From Jiulongibacter sp966250325 (GTDB taxonomy: Bacteria > Bacteroidota > Bacteroidia > Cytophagales > Spirosomataceae), in the NCBI GenBank assembly GCA_966250325.1, contig CBINGY010000007.1:1-64000 (forward strand): a DNA stretch of 64,000 bases. Direction: 5' to 3'. The position numbers were made by a program, and so were the translations under genes. The notes under the pieces are model-generated. The model did no database searches. It saw only the letters and a program-made list of their open reading frames with translations, and was not told the origin of the DNA. How positions within the stretch are numbered: the stretch's first letter is position 1; each line of letters begins with the position of its first letter. Shown piece by piece: positions 60,321-64,000 of the stretch.

Positions 60321-61073
60321 TTATTCCTTCTCCAGATACGCCTTTCTGTAATTCGACCAAACCTCGTAGATAGGCTGACCCTGAGAACTCAGACCGCTGT
60401 GATGCCATTGCTTATCTTTTACGGCATAATCAAAGCTGAGCGAGGCTCCTACCCGTTTATCATCCCTGCTGAAGAACTCAATATGCTCGGTATATTTTCC
60501 ATCTTTGGCGGTATAGGTTCCGCCGCCGGTTCCGCTGAATTCTTTGGTTTTGGAATTAAAAGCTATCCATTGAAAACGGCCACCAGCCAGTATTTTGACC
60601 GTTCTTCGGTCGCCGGGTGTCATGGGTATTAGTTCCTCTCCTCGTTTTCTTCCGGTAATTACCCAGGTACCTGTGAGGTCATCAGGGGCGGTAGCCAGCT
60701 TTTTCCAGACTTCGGTGGTGGGTTTATCGTCAATCAGAAAGGTCATACTCAGTTCAGATTCCCCTTTGAAAACTATTTTGCAGGAAACCGTGGTGCCTAC
60801 TTTTTCAGCGTCATAGGTGTTGAAATCAAAGGTTTCTGTATAATTACCTTCTTTGTCAATCGAATAAAGTCCGCCACCTGTTCCTACAAAATGATGGGTA
60901 GAAGTTTCTTTGGTAGCAAACACGAAATAGCCGTCATTGTAAATCATAACCGATTCGTGCTCAGGTACTTCTTTCCCATTGATGGTTACTACTTTCCAGG
61001 CTCCGTCAAGTGACTGTGCCGACACTGCCAGCGAAATAAGAAACAGACAGAAAAAAACCGGTATGCGTTTCAT
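60321..61073 (-). CDS. Secreted two-domain hypothetical protein (lipocalin-like)
   Basis: 250 residues from ATG 61073; signal KRIPVFFCLFLISLAVSAQ. An internal duplication is visible: SLDGAWKVVTINGKEVP / FVGTGGGLYSIDKEGNYTETFDF and DLTGTWVITGRKRGEELIP / FSGTGGGTYTAKDGKYTEHIEFF, each about 105 residues. The pattern (one strand W, GTGGGxY) fits lipocalin-like domains of Bacteroidota. Function unknown. Confidence 0.8.
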   Translation of the reverse strand: MKRIPVFFCLFLISLAVSAQSLDGAWKVVTINGKEVPEHESVMIYNDGYFVFATKETSTHHFVGTGGGLYSIDKEGNYTETFDFNTYDAEKVGTTVSCKIVFKGESELSMTFLIDDKPTTEVWKKLATAPDDLTGTWVITGRKRGEELIPMTPGDRRTVKILAGGRFQWIAFNSKTKEFSGTGGGTYTAKDGKYTEHIEFFSRDDKRVGASLSFDYAVKDKQWHHSGLSSQGQPIYEVWSNYRKAYLEKE

Positions 61074-61127
61074 AGGGTATTTGTTTGGCATGAAGATACT
61101 AGCAAAGCCTGATTTTTAAAAATGAGG

Positions 61128-62129
61128 TTAATGCTGGGATCTGAGAACTTTGGCCGCTTCCTTTGCAAAATACGTAAGGATAATATCTGCACCAGCCCGT
61201 TTCATGCTCAGCAACATTTCCATCATGGCTTTTTCTCCGTCAATCCACCCGTTTTGAGCGGCAGCTTTGATCATTGCGTATTCTCCCGATACGTTATAGG
61301 CCGTAATAGGTATGTCAAATTGAGATTTTAAGGCCCGAATCACATCCAGATAAGAGAATGCGGGTTTCACCATCATCATATCGGCACCTTCGTCATAATC
61401 CAGATCGGCCTCCATGATGGCCTCATTCACATTCGCCGGATTCATCTGGTAGGTTTTCTTGTCACCAAATTTCGGGGCAGAATCCAGAGCATCCCGGAAT
61501 GGTCCGTAAAAGGCAGAGGCATATTTGGCGGTATAAGCCATGATACTCACATCCGTAAAACCGGCGTCATCCAAAGCTTCACGAATGGCACCAATACGGC
61601 CATCCATCATATCTGAAGGGCCGATAATATCTGCACCGGCTTCTGCCTGTGCCACAGCCATATCGCAAAGTATCTCCACGGTTTCGTCGTTTAGTATGAT
61701 ACCCTCTTCCACGATGCCATCATGCCCGTCTGAGCTATAGGGATCCATCGCTACATCAGTCATTATCAGCAGTTCAGGAAATTCGGCCTTTACCGCCCGG
61801 ATGGCTGTTAGATAAAGCGTTTCAGGATTAACACTTTCTCCTGCATATTTATCTTTTTTGGATTCGGGATAGTTGGGGAAAAGGCAGATACATTTGATGC
61901 CCAGACTCACCACTTCCTTTAATTCTACCAGAAGTTCGTCTATTGAGAACCGGTAGATACCCGGCATAGATTTAACTTCCACCTTTTGTTTGGAACCTTC
62001 CATCACAAACATCGGGAAGATGAAGTCATTGACGCTCAGACTAGTCTCTGCCACCATAGCACGAATGGCGGCTGTTCTGCGGTTTCTGCGGGGTCTTCTT
62101 GTTAATTCCATGCGGTTTTTCATTTGCAT
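61128..62129 (-). CDS. hemB: Delta-aminolevulinic acid dehydratase (porphobilinogen synthase)
   Basis: 333 residues. Condenses two 5-aminolevulinate to porphobilinogen in haem synthesis. Catalytic lysines in IMAYTAKYASAFYGPFRDA (Lys202) and MMMVKPAFSYLD (Lys255). The metal-binding loop reads TDVAMDPYSSDGHDG, with Ala/Asp/Asp replacing the three Cys of zinc enzymes, so it is the Mg-dependent type. Start may be 62129 or the ATGs at 62123/62111. Divergent from a membrane-protein gene. Confidence 0.97.
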   Translation of the reverse strand: MQMKNRMELTRRPRRNRRTAAIRAMVAETSLSVNDFIFPMFVMEGSKQKVEVKSMPGIYRFSIDELLVELKEVVSLGIKCICLFPNYPESKKDKYAGESVNPETLYLTAIRAVKAEFPELLIMTDVAMDPYSSDGHDGIVEEGIILNDETVEILCDMAVAQAEAGADIIGPSDMMDGRIGAIREALDDAGFTDVSIMAYTAKYASAFYGPFRDALDSAPKFGDKKTYQMNPANVNEAIMEADLDYDEGADMMMVKPAFSYLDVIRALKSQFDIPITAYNVSGEYAMIKAAAQNGWIDGEKAMMEMLLSMKRAGADIILTYFAKEAAKVLRSQH

Positions 62130-62174
62130 CGCAAAATTAAGGAAATCAATGGGTAAACGGCCCCCATAAACCAG

Positions 62175-62987
62175 ATGAATAAAATAGAAGTAATTTTGTC
62201 AAAACATTCACCCTTGAAAATCATGTATCGATCAGAAATTGAGAACTGGGCTATTCATCACGGTAAGCAGGCTCGCCTGGTTTTAGCCGTCTCAGAAATT
62301 GGCAGGCTTACTATAGCCTTTTTACTAGGTGCCGGTCTGGGTTTTGGGTTTGATCTCAATGAAGTCCTGATTCTTGTAATTGCAGTGATCTCCCTGTTTT
62401 TGGTGGCAGTTAAAATGCCAATTTCCAAAAGAAATTTTAGCCTTTTCCTGCCTATAGCGGGGGTGCTTTTCATGTGCTCCTGGTTACTGGCTGGTTTAGG
62501 AGGAACACTCCTTCATGGCTCCGAGGGTCTCCAGACTGGTTCGCAGCAACTGATGGCAGGGGATCAGACGACTGGGGTGAAATCGGGACTTCTGGATGAG
62601 GTACTGGAAAATCAGGAAAAGAAGATACCGGAAATGACCATGAAAACCCGTAAAGTGAAAGCGGGGCTGCCGGGTTGGGTAAGACTTATATACGTACTTG
62701 GCTTTCTGGTAAGCCTGGTATTGACCTATTATTCGCTCATTCTTGCCTGCTCTCTGAGCTGCAGTGGTTATGGATTTTTTGCCGTGCTGGCATTTATAAT
62801 GGCATTTGGCGTACTCTCTACAGGGATTTATTTTCTCATAAAGGCATTCCGCAAAAAAGCAAAACCTTACCGGCAGATGGAGAAAAAGGAACGTAAAAAA
62901 GAGTGGAAGAATTTTTTCCTTACCTGGCTGGTAACTTCAGCGGTAATAGCCCTGACCATTCTTATCGGAAATCTGGCGGGAGGATAA
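62175..62987 (+). CDS. Hypothetical membrane protein, 270 aa
   Basis: About five predicted membrane helices (around 48-62, 65-83, 92-112, 173-192, 200-222) and a basic C-terminal region (KAFRKKAKPYRQMEKKERKKEW) before a last helix (LTWLVTSAVIALTILIGNL). No signal peptide and no family recognised. ATG at 62175; ATG at 62223 (MYRSEIEN) is an alternative start. Confidence 0.8.
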   Translation: MNKIEVILSKHSPLKIMYRSEIENWAIHHGKQARLVLAVSEIGRLTIAFLLGAGLGFGFDLNEVLILVIAVISLFLVAVKMPISKRNFSLFLPIAGVLFMCSWLLAGLGGTLLHGSEGLQTGSQQLMAGDQTTGVKSGLLDEVLENQEKKIPEMTMKTRKVKAGLPGWVRLIYVLGFLVSLVLTYYSLILACSLSCSGYGFFAVLAFIMAFGVLSTGIYFLIKAFRKKAKPYRQMEKKERKKEWKNFFLTWLVTSAVIALTILIGNLAGG

Positions 62988-63152
62988 CTTTTATTTAACC
63001 GGTGGTAGCTACCCGCTTTTGTCTCAGATCAGAGGGTTCCTAATAGTCTGGTTTTACAACCTATTGGTCGTACAAAATAGAACTATTATAGGATTTTGTT
63101 GTTTTTTGAGGGCGTGATTTTTTAATTCGGGTCATATTAAACCATAAAAACA

Positions 63153-63488
63153 ATGAAATCACTCCTTAGTCTTGTCTTTGTATTTGGCTGTTTAACAGCA
63201 TTTTCACAGAATCCAATTGATGGAAACTGGAAAGGTACCCGGGAAACTCCTAATGGTACTTTTGAAATTACCTATACCTTTAAAGTGGAGGGCAATCAAC
63301 TTACCGGTCTCTGGAAAACTCAGTTTGGAGAAGTAGCGATTGAGAACGGGAAAGTAGATGGGAAGAAAATTTCGTATACCATCTCTTTCAATGAAATGAC
63401 CATTGAAAATACAGGCGAACTAGTGAATGATAATGAGATTTTGGTTCGCAATGAACGGGGAGAAATGAAGCTCAGCAGAGTCAATTAA
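63153..63488 (+). CDS. Small secreted hypothetical protein
   Basis: 111 residues with signal KSLLSLVFVFGCLTAFSQ. Mature part NPIDGNWKGTRETPNGTFEITYTFKVEGNQLTGLWKTQFGEVAIENGKVDGKKISYTISF is a single beta-barrel-like domain common as a secreted or lipocalin-like unit in Bacteroidota. Followed by a good terminator. Confidence 0.8.
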   Translation: MKSLLSLVFVFGCLTAFSQNPIDGNWKGTRETPNGTFEITYTFKVEGNQLTGLWKTQFGEVAIENGKVDGKKISYTISFNEMTIENTGELVNDNEILVRNERGEMKLSRVN

Positions 63489-63504
63489 ATTTAAACTTAT
63501 CAGG

Positions 63505-63540
63505 AAAAGGCTGCTTCTAAATGGCAGCCTTTTATTTCTT
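63505..63540 (+). terminator. Terminator after the small secreted protein gene
   Basis: AAAAGGCTGC (63505-63514) / GCAGCCTTTT (63524-63533), perfect 10-bp stem with a 9-nt loop and T-rich tail. The A-run on its left may make it work for the convergent permease gene as well. Confidence 0.8.
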
Positions 63541-63556
63541 GTTCTGAAAAATACGA

Positions 63557-64000
63557 TTACAAGATCACACTCAACGTAAGGGAGATCATGGCCATTAGAA
63601 ATAAAATGCCTACCAGGGGTAAAACAAACCTGAGCCATTTGTTATAGCCTACATTCACTACAGTAAGCGAGGCCAGAATTAGCCCTGTAGGACTAATAAA
63701 GGCAAACACCCCCTGTCCGAATTGGTAAGCGTTGACAATGATTTCCCGGTCAATACCTACCACATCGGCCAAAGGGGCAAAGACTGGCATGGTTAATACC
63801 GCCATACCTGAAGACGAGGAAATAAAAAGGGCCAATCCAATGTATAAAAAGTATAAAAGGTTAATAAACAAGGGTTTTGGCATTCCATCTACAGCCACTG
63901 AGCTATAGTATAATAGCGTATCTGAGATTTGGCCTTGCTCCATGAGTACCGTGATCCCTCGGGCAATTCCGATAATGAGAGCTACTGATAACAAATCAGC
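63557..64000 (-). CDS. YfcC/DcuC-like permease, 3' part (5' end outside window)
   Basis: The frame is open to the right edge, so only the C-terminal ~147 residues are seen. Several membrane helices (GIARGITVL, LLYFLYIGLALFIS, YQFGQGVFAFISPTGLILASLTVVNVG, WLRFVLPLVGILFLMAMISL) and the SSSSGMAVLTMPVFAPLADVVGI segment fit the YfcC/C4-dicarboxylate anaerobic carrier-like family. A transporter of amino acids or dicarboxylates is likely; substrate not determined. Confidence 0.8.
   Translation of the reverse strand, partial: ADLLSVALIIGIARGITVLMEQGQISDTLLYYSSVAVDGMPKPLFINLLYFLYIGLALFISSSSGMAVLTMPVFAPLADVVGIDREIIVNAYQFGQGVFAFISPTGLILASLTVVNVGYNKWLRFVLPLVGILFLMAMISLTLSVIL

Noticed and set aside
1..64000. 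tRNA or rRNA genes
   Set aside because: No cloverleaf or rRNA-like sequence was noticed by eye; a tRNAscan/Rfam run would be decisive.

Overview
The window looks like a Bacteroidota chromosome, most likely a marine or soil Cytophagales relative (inference from gene content, no search run). Support: a SprB-type gliding adhesin, many SPII lipoproteins, VCBS/FG-GAP and ASPIC/UnbV proteins, GH32 and GH106-like glycosidases, a PVC-type dehydrogenase with DUF1080 partner, TPR and 7TMR-DISM histidine kinases, weak Shine-Dalgarno sites, and promoters that fit TTG-N17-21-TAnnTTTG. No tRNA, rRNA or CRISPR array was seen. Both ends cut genes: an adhesin at the left and a YfcC/DcuC-type permease at the right.

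Layout. 1-3.4 kb: 3' part of a SprB-repeat adhesin, then a 738-bp gap with a terminator and a candidate ~100-nt RNA. 3.4-14.2 kb: a lone nuoD, a secreted phosphodiesterase, two divergently transcribed propeller lipoproteins (one with 14 VCBS motifs around a UnbV domain), a TraB/GumN protein and an AraC regulator facing a PhyH-type dioxygenase. 15.5-22.1 kb: a GlxA-type regulator, then a run of small SRPBCC, VOC, DoxX and GyrI-like genes, a HigBA-like toxin-antitoxin pair with a palindromic operator, a frameshifted NTF2-like gene and a second PhyH protein. 22.8-29.9 kb: a complete tetR-tolC-hlyD-ABC-ABC-permease-permease export operon with a promoter/operator visible upstream. 29.9-39.5 kb: sugar use (AraC, FHS-type MFS importer, GH32, GH106-like, cupin) with a ParDE pair. 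39.5-45.1 kb: an AAA ATPase gene broken by one in-frame stop, then kinase-regulator-kinase genes. 45.3-50.2 kb: a tightly coupled secreted-protein operon divergent from the kinases. 50.2-54.9 kb: DUF1080 / cupredoxin-fused PVC dehydrogenase / VCBS operon. 55-59 kb: MerR-TipAS, selD and mnmH, the latter two separated by a PIN toxin-antitoxin pair and short palindromic repeats. 59-64 kb: glycerate kinase, hemB, small envelope proteins.

The best candidate for something undescribed is the 45,257-50,173 operon. Five genes overlap or abut: a YD-like lipoprotein, a 54-residue exported cationic peptide (too short for many gene callers), a propeller-like lipoprotein, a papain-like lipoprotein protease with an unusual active-site neighbourhood, and a pentapeptide-repeat protein. 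It lies divergent from the kinase-regulator cluster, which may control it (inference).

Second in interest are intergenic DNA sequences with a strict 8-bp phase (17,096-17,183; also 19,586-19,639 and 27,481-27,609), sometimes in inverted pairs.
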